This document shows, in pieces, positions 54,387 through 62,950 of a DNA stretch of 64,000 nt (within the stretch, counting starts at the first letter, position 1; every line of letters begins with the position of its first letter). The notes under the pieces were generated by a model. That model did no database searches, was not told the DNA's origin, and saw only the letters and a program-made list of their open reading frames with translations. This DNA is from Solibacillus cecembensis. GTDB taxonomy: Bacteria; Bacillota; Bacilli; Bacillales_A; Planococcaceae. The DNA is taken from contig NZ_LMBZ01000006.1 in the NCBI RefSeq assembly GCF_001439635.1, positions 81,456 to 145,455 of the forward strand. The letters run 5' to 3'. The position numbers and the translations under genes were made by a program.

Positions 54387-55019
54387 ATGGATAATTTAAC
54401 ATATAGAGAGTTAGCAAATAAAGATCATGAACGTGTGAAAGAAATGATTCGTGATGCATTTGGATTTGGTGAGTTTATTGAGGATAAGAAGTTTTTGGAT
54501 TCTATATTAAATATGTATCTCCATATGTGTATTTTAGATAGTTCCTTTAGTAAAGTTGCTGTAAAAGATAACAAGGTCATCGGTATTATTTTAGGTAGTG
54601 CAAAAAAGGATAAGATTCGCCTTCCTAAATCTCGTAGCCTTTTAATCATGGTCTCTACATTATTCAAAATAATGATCACAAGCAAAAAGAATAAAAAATT
54701 ATTTAAAGCATTTTCAAAAATTCAAGGTATTTATAAAGAACTTATCCAAGGAAAACAGGATTCTTTTCAAGGATGTATTCAATTATTTATTGTATCTGAA
54801 GAATCTAGAGGGCTTGGGGTTGGTAAAAGTTTGATAGCGGATGTATCTTTTTATATGCAAAGTATGGACGTAGAATCTATGTATCTATATACAGATACTA
54901 ATTGTAACTACGGGTTTTATGATAGCCAAAACTTTAAACGCTTAAATGAAAAGGAAATTTATATGGATGCAGCTAAAGAAAAATTTACTGTATTTTTATA
55001 TGGCTACGACTTTAATTGA
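54387..55019 (+). CDS. GNAT family N-acetyltransferase
   Basis: A 210-aa acetyltransferase with the acetyl-CoA loop in SEESRGLGVGKSLIADVS (R-G-x-G-x-G/A form). Substrate unknown; antibiotics, polyamines or proteins are all possible. The divergent MerR regulator suggests induction by a toxic small molecule. Codon use does not differ visibly from its neighbours. Confidence 0.8.
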   Translation: MDNLTYRELANKDHERVKEMIRDAFGFGEFIEDKKFLDSILNMYLHMCILDSSFSKVAVKDNKVIGIILGSAKKDKIRLPKSRSLLIMVSTLFKIMITSKKNKKLFKAFSKIQGIYKELIQGKQDSFQGCIQLFIVSEESRGLGVGKSLIADVSFYMQSMDVESMYLYTDTNCNYGFYDSQNFKRLNEKEIYMDAAKEKFTVFLYGYDFN

Positions 55020-55102
55020 TTTTAAATACAGTAATCTAACATTCGGCTACTATCAATGAAGAGGAACTTAATAGCCTGCACCAGATACAATTACTATTTA
55101 AA

Positions 55103-55148
55103 AAGCCGTGCCGAAAATCCTAATAAAAATCAGATTTTCGGCACAGCT
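55103..55148. terminator. Dispersed hairpin family B, copy 5
   Basis: AGCCGTGCCGAAAATC / GATTTTCGGCACAGCT, between the GNAT and amidohydrolase genes, which converge. Its left flank (AATAGCCTGCACCA) resembles that of copy 6. Confidence 0.75.
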
Positions 55149-55257
55149 ACAACAATAAATTGTCTTATGAAAGATGTATAGATATCTATTGTAGTCTATC
55201 TAGCTAACATGAACTTTGTTACTGAAGAGAGCTCGCTAGCCCTTTCTCCGTTCCTAA

Positions 55258-57027
55258 TTAAAACACCATATATTCTGTCAGTCTCGCCTTAAGTCCTCGT
55301 TCAAAGACAAGGTTTCCGTTCATATAGGTTTTCAATACTTTAGCCTTTAGTAATTCTTCTGGATTCAATTCGAACAAATTATCATCTAAAACAATAAAAT
55401 CTGCTTTTTTCCCAACTTCGATGGATCCAACTTTCTCTTCCAGCCCAAGCTGATAAGCACCATTTATCGTATAGCCTTTAATTAACGTTTCAAGCGAAAT
55501 TTTCTCCTCTACTGGAGGTAATACGTCCTTATCTTCGCTCCAAACATCTTGTCTCGTTAAACCAACTGCCATATTATTGAACGGATTAGCACCAGCGAAG
55601 AATGCACTAGCTGGAAAATCACTACCGAAACTTAGTGGGACGCCCGCACGATCAACACTATTCAAAAGCATTTGTTTTTCATATCGCTCTTCGCCCAATG
55701 TATCAAGCGTGCCTTCGCTCGGAGTAGCCCAAATAGGTGTTGTTTGTACTACGACATCTTTCAAATTAGTTAATCTTTCTATCGCCTGATCTGAATAAAT
55801 TTGCACATGGCCAATAGATTTTCTTGTTGGCGTATTCCCTTTATTTGATTGTAAATACTCAAAAGCCTCAAGCGAATTGTTCAGCGCCTTATCCCCTATG
55901 GCATGTATATGGGTGTTGAATCCAGCTTCGTCAATTTGCGTTACGAATGATTTTAACTCATCAACTGGGAAAAGAACATGACCATTCGATCCATCACTAT
56001 ATGGTTGCTCCATTGCAGCAGTTTTCCCCTCAATTGTCCCATCATAATGAATCTTCATCGTATTTACATCGACCAATTCCGAGTCGTACTTCTCTTGAAG
56101 CTTCTTTAATGATTCTACCGCAGTAGGGACAACAGTAGGCGATTGTACCATATAACTACCCGAGATACGAAACGGAAGCAGGTCCTTCTTCTCAAGCTGG
56201 CTAAGCCCCTCGAACCCTTCATTTTCTAATCCCATCATCCCTGCATCATACATTGTTGTAATGCCGAGTTGAGAGATGACAGGGAATAAACTTTCGCCCC
56301 CGCTAACTACGGTATCTTCCGTGACCACCGATAGTTTTTTCAAAAGAGGGTTATATGCCTGGGATTCCATAAGCAACCCCGTTGGATTTCCGTTACTATC
56401 TCTTACAAAATAGTGGGCGCCCGGAATAGGGTCAGGTGTATCTTTATTAATACCACCGACCTCAAGTGCTTTGCTATTGACCCAAGCCGTATGACCTCCC
56501 TCATCGAGAATGAATATCGGACGTTCACTATCAACTTTATCTAAATCAGCAGCAGTGGGCTTATCATTTCCAAATACTAATAAATCGTATCCCATTGCTA
56601 TTATTACTGGCAAATCTTTGTTTTTGTTCGCATGTTGTTTGAGCGTCTCCAAGACATCTGCCTTCTTCATGCTAGGATCCACTTGTACGATATCCGATAG
56701 AGCAGCGGCTATCGTAGGATGCGCGTGAGAATCAATAAATCCAGGTAAAATCATCTTACCCTTTAGATTATGTACTTTCGTATTTTTATCAATGTACTCC
56801 TCAGCATCGGTTGAACTTCCTACGAATATGATATTATCTCCCTCGACTACCATCGCTTCCGCCCATGGTTGCTTGGAATCTACAGTATAAATTTTCGTAT
56901 TGATAAAAGCTTCTTTCTCATGTTGTGCTGGCACCTTAAAATAAGAATAAGCAAGATACCCTACTACTGCAATTAGTAACAAAAGTACGGCAAGCGATAC
57001 CTTTGTCATGGTCTTCATTGTTTTCAT
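55258..57027 (-). CDS. Amidohydrolase (YtcJ-like), membrane-anchored
   Basis: A 589-aa Amidohydro_3 family protein with one N-terminal hydrophobic segment (VSLAVLLLLIAVVGYLAYSY). Metal motif HAHPTI after LPGFIDS, later NTHIHAIGD and FGSDFPAS. Start taken at ATG 57027 (the frame opens at 57051); the ribosome binding site is weak (GGAG nine bases upstream). It follows a TetR gene with 49 bp between and so is probably controlled by it. YtcJ-like proteins lack a known natural substrate. Confidence 0.78.
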   Translation of the reverse strand: MKTMKTMTKVSLAVLLLLIAVVGYLAYSYFKVPAQHEKEAFINTKIYTVDSKQPWAEAMVVEGDNIIFVGSSTDAEEYIDKNTKVHNLKGKMILPGFIDSHAHPTIAAALSDIVQVDPSMKKADVLETLKQHANKNKDLPVIIAMGYDLLVFGNDKPTAADLDKVDSERPIFILDEGGHTAWVNSKALEVGGINKDTPDPIPGAHYFVRDSNGNPTGLLMESQAYNPLLKKLSVVTEDTVVSGGESLFPVISQLGITTMYDAGMMGLENEGFEGLSQLEKKDLLPFRISGSYMVQSPTVVPTAVESLKKLQEKYDSELVDVNTMKIHYDGTIEGKTAAMEQPYSDGSNGHVLFPVDELKSFVTQIDEAGFNTHIHAIGDKALNNSLEAFEYLQSNKGNTPTRKSIGHVQIYSDQAIERLTNLKDVVVQTTPIWATPSEGTLDTLGEERYEKQMLLNSVDRAGVPLSFGSDFPASAFFAGANPFNNMAVGLTRQDVWSEDKDVLPPVEEKISLETLIKGYTINGAYQLGLEEKVGSIEVGKKADFIVLDDNLFELNPEELLKAKVLKTYMNGNLVFERGLKARLTEYMVF

Positions 57028-57076
57028 TACATCAAACTCCATTTCAAACACTTTTTCGTAATTCTAAACAAGGTGT

Positions 57077-57640
57077 TTATTTGTTATTTTCTGATACAAT
57101 ACCGTTCATTATCGTATCAATTAATGACTGGATACCTTCATCTGTAGTAATTTGATTGGCAAGTAGAAATCGGTGGTCTAAAAGTTCACGCAATAAAACA
57201 TTCATCATTTTGATCAAAAGCGTTACATTAATAAGACGGATACTTCCGTTTTCTATCCCTTCTTCCAAGACCTGCTTAACAAAATTCCATTCGTCATCAA
57301 GATACTCTGTGATTCTCTTCCATTCTTTGGGGTGATATCGTTTCAATTCTTCTAAGAATCTTGGATTAACAACGACACTTTTTTGAGGCATAATCGCTAA
57401 TATCGCTTTTAATTTATCAACTGTAGCTAATGTTGTATCATGATAAATTTGCTCTTCTTTTACTGCTACCTCTTCCAAAATACGACTGACGATTGTAGCG
57501 ACAATTTCCTCCTTTGAAGAAAAATGTTCATAGAGCGTTCGTTTACTTACTCCTAATTCGCGGGCCAAATCACTCATTGTAAACTTTAAGCCCTTCAAAT
57601 TTATTTCTTCAATGGCTGCTTCCAAAATTCTTATGTACAT
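57077..57640 (-). CDS. TetR family regulator
   Basis: A 187-aa TetR-type regulator with the HTH TMSDLARELGVSKRTLYEHFSSKEEIV. ATG 57640 has GGAGG five bases before it; the frame is open to 57733. It precedes the amidohydrolase in the same direction. A spaced dyad TGGTAC...GTACCA at 57657-57685 lies just upstream and may be its operator. Confidence 0.83.
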   Translation of the reverse strand: MYIRILEAAIEEINLKGLKFTMSDLARELGVSKRTLYEHFSSKEEIVATIVSRILEEVAVKEEQIYHDTTLATVDKLKAILAIMPQKSVVVNPRFLEELKRYHPKEWKRITEYLDDEWNFVKQVLEEGIENGSIRLINVTLLIKMMNVLLRELLDHRFLLANQITTDEGIQSLIDTIMNGIVSENNK

Positions 57641-57656
57641 ACGGCCTCCGTTCCAC

Positions 57657-57685
57657 TGGTACTCAAATGGTTTTTTGGGGTACCA
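57657..57685. promoter_or_regulatory. Spaced dyad upstream of tetR
   Basis: TGGTAC and GTACCA are 6-bp inverted arms separated by 17 bp. Confidence 0.3.
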
Positions 57686-57881
57686 ACAAATCGAATTATA
57701 CCCCTCGATGTATACAGTGTCAAAGAAGTTCAAGGGACAAAAACCTCGATTTCAGCGCAGGAATGGAATTCAGGTATATAGATAGGATAGTCTACAATGA
57801 AATGTTCATACAGAATACAAAATTTCAATAAATGACCTGCATCAGGGAGGCAAATACATCCCCGACAATCATCAACAATTC

Positions 57882-57927
57882 AAAAAGCTGTGCCGAAAAT
57901 CCTAATAATAAGATTTCCGGCACAGCT
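57882..57927. terminator. Dispersed hairpin family B, copy 6
   Basis: AAAAAGCTGTGCCGAAAATC...GATTTCCGGCACAGCT stem, followed 19 bp later by an rlmD 3'-end remnant. Confidence 0.75.
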
Positions 57928-57945
57928 ATTTCACTAATTAATAAA

Positions 57946-57990
57946 TCAAACCAACTCCAACCAAGCCACAGCCTCACAATGCGTGGAGTG
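57946..57990 (-). pseudogene. rlmD 3'-end remnant, copy 2
   Basis: Read leftward the codons give THCEAVAWLELV then stop, against THCEAVAWLELAN at the end of rlmD (60308). Homology fades beyond about 58010. It sits immediately right of the family B hairpin at 57882, matching the layout of copy 1. Confidence 0.75.
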
Positions 57991-58029
57991 TATGTGGCAA
58001 CACAATAGATGTTCGTGGGTTTATGTAAA

Positions 58030-58062
58030 ATGCTTAGTTAAATTAGAACTAAGTATTTTTTC
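58030..58062 (+). terminator. Hairpin with T-run in the gene-poor region
   Basis: TGCTTAGTT / AACTAAGTA stem followed by six T. No gene lies upstream within 300 bp. Confidence 0.6.
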
Positions 58063-58093
58063 ATTTCAAACAGTCATTTGTACAATTTAATGT

Positions 58094-58295
58094 TTAATTT
58101 AAATGACCTGCACCATGCGCAAAAACAAGGTACCCCTGTGCTAGTTGCGGTGTTTCTTGTATTTGAAATTTCCGCAACAATTGATACATATTTTGAACAA
58201 GTACATTTCACTTCGAACATACAGCGGTAACACTTGTTTCACCACTCGTGTAGAAAACTTGAATACGGGGTCGCCATAAAGGCTGCGTTTAGATC
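58094..58295 (-). pseudogene. Frameshifted coding remnant, unknown protein
   Basis: Read leftward, two protein-like frames join with a one-base shift near 58190: KRSKRSLYGDPVFKFSTR and VVKQVLPLYVRSEMYLFK in the first, MYQLLRKFQIQETPQLAQGY and LVFAHGAGHLN then stop in the second. No start or ribosome binding site. Not identified. Confidence 0.35.
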
Positions 58296-58589
58296 TTTTC
58301 AAGTAAAAAGCCTCTTACTAAATCTTTGTCATGATTATTCATGCTAGCTGATTTAGTAGAAAGTATGTTGTTTTGGTGCTTGCCGTTATTTGAATACGGA
58401 TTTACTATTTAGAGAATGAAGTTATTATTACTGATAATAACACCATTTATTTACATATCGATTAGCTACTCGTTAACCTTTAAATAGTTTTTGAATTGAA
58501 TTTAATTATCTGAATTGTTTTTTTGCACCAGGTGCAGATCAATTACTCCCTGCAATATTAGTTTTATTTATTCTGGATATTTTGGAATA

Positions 58590-58690
58590 TAAGCAGACGG
58601 TCTATTAGATGTGCATTATCGCACTTCTAAACTGTTTGCTTTTTTGTTTTCACAAATATTAATTAGATATTCCTAAAACTCTCCCTGCCA
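58590..58690. repeat. Direct repeat with hairpin, family C copy 1
   Basis: AGCAGACGGT...TTTGCTTTTTT hairpin (58591-58645) plus flanking sequence (CACAAATATTAATTAGATAT) is about 80% identical over 100 bp to 60177-60275. The two copies flank the coiled-coil gene in the same orientation. Confidence 0.75.
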
Positions 58691-58734
58691 AAATCTTCGT
58701 TGAAAATACAGGTAATTTAGACCTACCCTTTTAA

Positions 58735-58755
58735 TTCAAGCCACGCACCACATTG
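58735..58755 (-). pseudogene. rlmD 3'-end remnant, copy 3
   Basis: TTCAAGCCACG is identical to the last codons of rlmD (60320-60330), followed by CACATTG against CACAATG. The distance from the family C hairpin (146 bp) equals that at the true rlmD 3' end (143 bp). From 58300 to 58590 and 58760 to 59020 no gene is seen; the sequence is very AT-rich. Confidence 0.6.
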
Positions 58756-59022
58756 ACATTATACAATATGCATATAGAAAAAAACTAAAATATAGTACAT
58801 TTAACTTAAAACATCAATATTAAAATCAGTTAATATCACCCAACTAAAATAGATTTTATAGTTATCCCATATTTACGTAGGTCATTTATCATCCATTAAA
58901 TTGTATTTTTTAAAGATTTAATAAATTTATGAATATAATGGATTAAATGGGAATACACTAATAGTATTATACTGCAAACTTCTTTGATGGTATAAAATTG
59001 GAAATATCGGGGGAATTAATTA

Positions 59023-60060
59023 ATGGGTTATTTTTCAGCAAAAGCACTTATCTTGGCAGCATCTTTAACAACATCAGCAACAATAGGAGTTGTGGCGTAT
59101 GACGGCTCGGAAACATTAAATGCAATCAAAGGTAAAATTTCTGCTCAAACTGGTGAAGTAGTTAAGTATGAGGCTAATCAAAATGCTTTGATTAATAAGG
59201 TGAAAAACCTTCAAACTGAGGCTAATCTAAAAATTGGACAGGCAAATGCAAAGATCATTGCTCAAAAAGGAACGATCGCTCTACTTAAAGGTGAAGTTTT
59301 AACTTTAAGGAACGATATTACTGGTTTAAAAACAACCATCGCCAAAAAAGATTTAGAAATTGCCGGATTAACTAAAAGCCTTGAAGAAGTTGGTAACAAT
59401 TTCAGAGCATTAGAAAAAAAATACAATGATTTAGTAGCATCAAATAATGCAACACTCGAAGAATTAGAAAAGGCAAAAGCTGACCTTGTAACAGCAGCTC
59501 AGAAAGCAGCTGAATTACAAGCAGATATTGAAAGATTAAACGGTGAACTCGCTACTGCAAATGCGCAACTTCAAGAGACTACGGACAAGCTAACAGATAC
59601 AGAAAATCAACTTATAGAAGCAAATACTAACTACGAAAAAGCTGTTGCTGAAAGAAACGCTCTTCAAGAAAAGCTAGATGTAGCAATTGAAAAAGCTAAG
59701 GATGATGCAGCCCAAATCGAAGGATTGAATCAGTCTATTGAAGATTTAAAATTAGAAGGCGATGATGAAATTTATAAAGCGAATGATGAAATTTTAAAAG
59801 CTGAAGATGTAATTAACGATGCTAATGGTGAATTAGAAAAGGCAAATGAAGCTCAAGAAGCAGCAAATGCAGAGGTAGATAAAGCTAACGAGGACGTAGA
59901 AAAATTCGGTGAAGATGTTAATGGAATATTAGATAAAACGAATGGTATGAAAGCCAAGGACATTACTGATACACTGAATTTAAAATTGGATTCCGTTTTA
60001 ATTTTCCCTCTTTCTGATGAAGAAGCGGATGCAGACTCTGAAGACGTAGTAGCAGAATAA
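59023..60060 (+). CDS. Exported long coiled-coil protein
   Basis: A 345-aa protein with an N-terminal hydrophobic segment (ALILAASLTTSATIGVVAY) then an almost continuous coiled coil (about residues 45-320) rich in Lys, Glu, Asp and Ala with heptad-like spacing, and an acidic C-terminus (DEEADADSEDVVAE). A GGGGG site precedes the ATG. No lipobox, LPxTG or catalytic motif. It is flanked by 100-bp direct repeats, suggesting it arrived as a unit with duplication of the rlmD 3' region. Possibly a surface or periplasm-like spacer, a phage-related tail-associated protein, or an adhesin. Function unknown. Confidence 0.7.
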   Translation: MGYFSAKALILAASLTTSATIGVVAYDGSETLNAIKGKISAQTGEVVKYEANQNALINKVKNLQTEANLKIGQANAKIIAQKGTIALLKGEVLTLRNDITGLKTTIAKKDLEIAGLTKSLEEVGNNFRALEKKYNDLVASNNATLEELEKAKADLVTAAQKAAELQADIERLNGELATANAQLQETTDKLTDTENQLIEANTNYEKAVAERNALQEKLDVAIEKAKDDAAQIEGLNQSIEDLKLEGDDEIYKANDEILKAEDVINDANGELEKANEAQEAANAEVDKANEDVEKFGEDVNGILDKTNGMKAKDITDTLNLKLDSVLIFPLSDEEADADSEDVVAE

Positions 60061-60176
60061 CTTGTAGCATCCTGCGCGGTGTGCGTAAACAATTCTAAGT
60101 CAACTTAACAAAAATTATTCACTCATAGAGCTAACTCCTACAATCTTAGCTCGATTCATTTTAAAATCATTATAAA

Positions 60177-60275
60177 AGCAGACGGTTTAGAGGTGCATTA
60201 TCGCACTTCTAAACCGTCTGCTATTTATGTTTCGACAAATATTAAATTAGATATGCCAAAGACATATTCTAATAA
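60177..60275. repeat. Direct repeat with hairpin, family C copy 2
   Basis: AGCAGACGGTTTAG...CTAAACCGTCTGCT, a 14-bp perfect outer stem, 86 bp from the rlmD stop, with the following 50 bp shared with 58590-58690. No strong T-run in either direction, so termination is not certain. Confidence 0.75.
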
Positions 60276-60307
60276 AGGCTATGTTCAATAACACACTTAA
60301 ATTAAGA

Positions 60308-61675
60308 TTAGTTAGCTAGTTCAAGCCACGCCACAGCTTCACAATGTGTCGTATGCGGGAACATATCAACCGGCTGTATTTCCTGCGTCTTATACCCGCC
60401 ATCCTCTAAAATGCGTAGATCGCGAGCTAATGTTGCTGGGTTACAAGAAACGTAAACAACACGTTTTGGTTTTTGCTCGATAATTGTTTGGAGCAGTGCT
60501 TCGTCACAGCCTTTACGTGGTGGATCGACGACTAACACGTCTGCTTCTTTTCCTTCTTTATACCAGCGAGGGATGACTTCTTCTGCTGGGCCGGCCTCGA
60601 AATACGTGTTTGTAAAGCCGTTCAGCTCAGCATTGCGCTTGGCATCTTCAATGGCTTGTGGCACAATTTCAACGCCCATTACATGTCCTGCTTGCTGCGC
60701 TAAAAATAAGGAAATAGAGCCGATACCGCAGTACGCATCAATGACACGTTCATTTCCTGTTAGCTGTGCATAGTCAAGCGCTTGCTTATATAGTACCTCT
60801 GTTTGGAGCGGATTTACTTGATAGAATGAACGTGCCGAAATTTCAAAGCGCACATTACCAATCGTATCTTCAATTGTATCCTTGCCCCAAAGCGTAATTG
60901 TTTCATTGCCAAAAATGACATTTGTTTTTTCACCATTAATATTTTGGATAATCGATGTAACATTTGGTACAAGCTCGCGAAGCATTTCAATTGCTGCTTC
61001 TGCTTGTGGGAATTTGCGTGATTTTGTGACAAGTACAATCATTACTTCACCTGTTGCGCGTCCTTTACGCACAACAACATGGCGTAGCATACCTCGATTC
61101 GATTGCTCATCATATGGGCGAATGCCTAAAGTCGTTAACTTCTCTTTAAAGTCGGCCATCATGACATCAGCTTCACCTGTTTGGATTAAGCAGCGTTCCA
61201 TATTAACGATGGCATGAGATTTCATTTTATAAAAACCTGCCACAGTTTGTCCGGCTTCACCTAGTCCAAAAGGTATTTGTGATTTATTACGATAATGCCA
61301 AGGCTCGTCCATTCCTTTTACAGGAAGTACGGGTGCGTCAATTTTCCCTAAACGCTTCATTACATTGGCAACCATGTTTTGCTTCCATTTTAATTGCCCT
61401 TCATAAGAAAGATGTTGTAATTGGCAGCCACCGCATTGTGCGAAATATTCACATGGTGCATCTACTCGGTCCGGTGATTTTTCAGTAATGTCTATAATTT
61501 TAGCAAAGCCATAATTTTTCAATGTTTTTACTACATGTACTTCCATCGTTTCACCAGGTAGTGCCCCTTGAATGAAGAGCGGGTATCCATTTATTTTTGC
61601 GACACCATTGCCATCATGTGTTAAATCTTCTATATAAACTGTCGTACGGTCATTTTTATTAATTGGTGCAATCAT
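60308..61675 (-). CDS. rlmD: 23S rRNA (uracil-5-)-methyltransferase, RlmD/RlmCD family
   Basis: A 455-aa SAM-dependent methyltransferase that makes m5U in 23S rRNA. N-terminal TRAM domain (about 8-65), iron-sulfur-type cysteines (Cys75, Cys81, Cys84 in APCEYFAQCGGCQ), SAM-binding VIDAYCGIGSISLFLA and VVDPPRKGCD, and the catalytic cysteine in VYVSCNPATLARD. In Firmicutes one RlmCD enzyme often modifies both U747 and U1939. Partial copies of its 3' end are found at 48347, 57946 and 58735. Confidence 0.93.
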   Translation of the reverse strand: MIAPINKNDRTTVYIEDLTHDGNGVAKINGYPLFIQGALPGETMEVHVVKTLKNYGFAKIIDITEKSPDRVDAPCEYFAQCGGCQLQHLSYEGQLKWKQNMVANVMKRLGKIDAPVLPVKGMDEPWHYRNKSQIPFGLGEAGQTVAGFYKMKSHAIVNMERCLIQTGEADVMMADFKEKLTTLGIRPYDEQSNRGMLRHVVVRKGRATGEVMIVLVTKSRKFPQAEAAIEMLRELVPNVTSIIQNINGEKTNVIFGNETITLWGKDTIEDTIGNVRFEISARSFYQVNPLQTEVLYKQALDYAQLTGNERVIDAYCGIGSISLFLAQQAGHVMGVEIVPQAIEDAKRNAELNGFTNTYFEAGPAEEVIPRWYKEGKEADVLVVDPPRKGCDEALLQTIIEQKPKRVVYVSCNPATLARDLRILEDGGYKTQEIQPVDMFPHTTHCEAVAWLELAN

Positions 61676-61760
61676 TTCATATTCGTCCTCTCGTTTTTCA
61701 ATTCTTTTATTGTACCATGTGAACGACCTTTTGCACGCTTAACCCGCATTTACGAATAGT

Positions 61761-61802
61761 AAAAAACCTCCCTTTCACACTTGTTTATGCGTGAAGGGAG
61801 GC
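61761..61802 (-). terminator. Terminator of the cyd operon
   Basis: Read leftward: GCCTCCCTTCACGC... pairs with GTGAAAGGGAGG and runs into TTTTTT. It lies just beyond the CydS-like gene. Confidence 0.88.
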
Positions 61803-61807
61803 GCTCG

Positions 61808-61912
61808 TTATTGTTTGTTACTTAATTTATCTTTCGGTGCTGTATAAAATGCAATAAATAATGCGAGTATGACGACGATAAATGGTGCGACAAAAATTAG
61901 AAATTCGCTCAA
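61808..61912 (-). CDS. cydS: CydS-like small subunit of cytochrome bd oxidase
   Basis: A 34-codon peptide, too short for most gene finders: start TTG 61912, reading (M)SEFLIFVAPFIVVILALFI then AFYTAPKDKLSNKQ. One membrane helix and a basic/polar tail. GGAGGGAG lies six bases before the TTG and overlaps the cydB stop. This size and pattern matches CydS of Geobacillus-type cytochrome bd, which caps the haem b595 region of CydA in the known structure. Last gene of cydABS. Confidence 0.78.
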   Translation of the reverse strand: MSEFLIFVAPFIVVILALFIAFYTAPKDKLSNKQ

Positions 61913-61924
61913 TTTTGCTCCCTC

Positions 61925-62950
61925 CTATACATGCTCATCATGGATTCCTCGAACATAGTCTTTATTAAATACAAACAGTTTGAATAATAAAATGAGTGAC
62001 GGAATTAATAGAGCCGCGCCCAATATAAACACGATAATTAATGCAATCGCCATTTCTTTATTCGTGAAGCTATCATGAATCGTCAAATACGGATACAATA
62101 AATACGGATAATGTGAGATGCCGTATGCAAAGAAGGCTAACGCAAATTGGCTAAATAGTAAAATGACCATCATACCGTAGTTTCTCTTCATCCATAATAA
62201 CCATGTCGTAACAAAAAAGAGAATGGCCGAAATCGCAAATAACCACCATACACTAACCATTTTTTCAAAGCGGAATGGATTATGCCCGCGAAACTCAATA
62301 ATAATTCCAACCGCGGAAATTGCAAGTGGTGCCGACCAAATTAATGCAAACTTGCGCATTAAATTCGACGCTTTATGATCCCTTGCTTTGTGCGCATACC
62401 ATGTTAAAAACACCGCTGAAATATAAAGCACAGCAACAATACTTAACACGACAATACTCCACGTTAACGGACTCGTAAATAACGCCTTATAATTCAACTG
62501 TGGATAATTGTTGACCATTTCCACAAATCCACCCTCAGAAATGGTGAATACGACCGAAAATGAAGCGGGTATTAATAATCCAGCTAACCCATAAGCTGTG
62601 GCATAACCTTTGTGCCCCGCCATTCCATACGATTCAAACGCATAATAGGCACCGCGAATGGATAACAGGATTAATGAAATACTGACCGGCACAAGTAAAA
62701 TCGTGCCATAATAAAAGGCAGTTTGCGGAAAAAAGCCGACCATCCCAACAAAGAAAAATACGAGAAAGACGTTCGTTACTTCCCACACAGGTGATAAATA
62801 ACGTTTAATGACATCACTTAAAACATCCGAGCGATTCGTTAACACACTATATGCATTATAAAATCCTGCACCAAAGTCAATGGAAGCGATAATAACATAG
62901 CCGAAAAGAAAAGCCCACAGTACGCAAATTCCAATAAGCTCTAAACTCAT
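61925..62950 (-). CDS. cydB: Cytochrome d ubiquinol oxidase subunit II
   Basis: A 341-aa subunit with eight or nine membrane helices: LIGICVLWAFLFGYVIIASIDFG is the conserved first helix with DFG, and GFFPQTAFYYG and PYLLYPYLTIHDSFTNKE occur later. It overlaps cydA by 4 bp. Confidence 0.92.
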   Translation of the reverse strand: MSLELIGICVLWAFLFGYVIIASIDFGAGFYNAYSVLTNRSDVLSDVIKRYLSPVWEVTNVFLVFFFVGMVGFFPQTAFYYGTILLVPVSISLILLSIRGAYYAFESYGMAGHKGYATAYGLAGLLIPASFSVVFTISEGGFVEMVNNYPQLNYKALFTSPLTWSIVVLSIVAVLYISAVFLTWYAHKARDHKASNLMRKFALIWSAPLAISAVGIIIEFRGHNPFRFEKMVSVWWLFAISAILFFVTTWLLWMKRNYGMMVILLFSQFALAFFAYGISHYPYLLYPYLTIHDSFTNKEMAIALIIVFILGAALLIPSLILLFKLFVFNKDYVRGIHDEHV

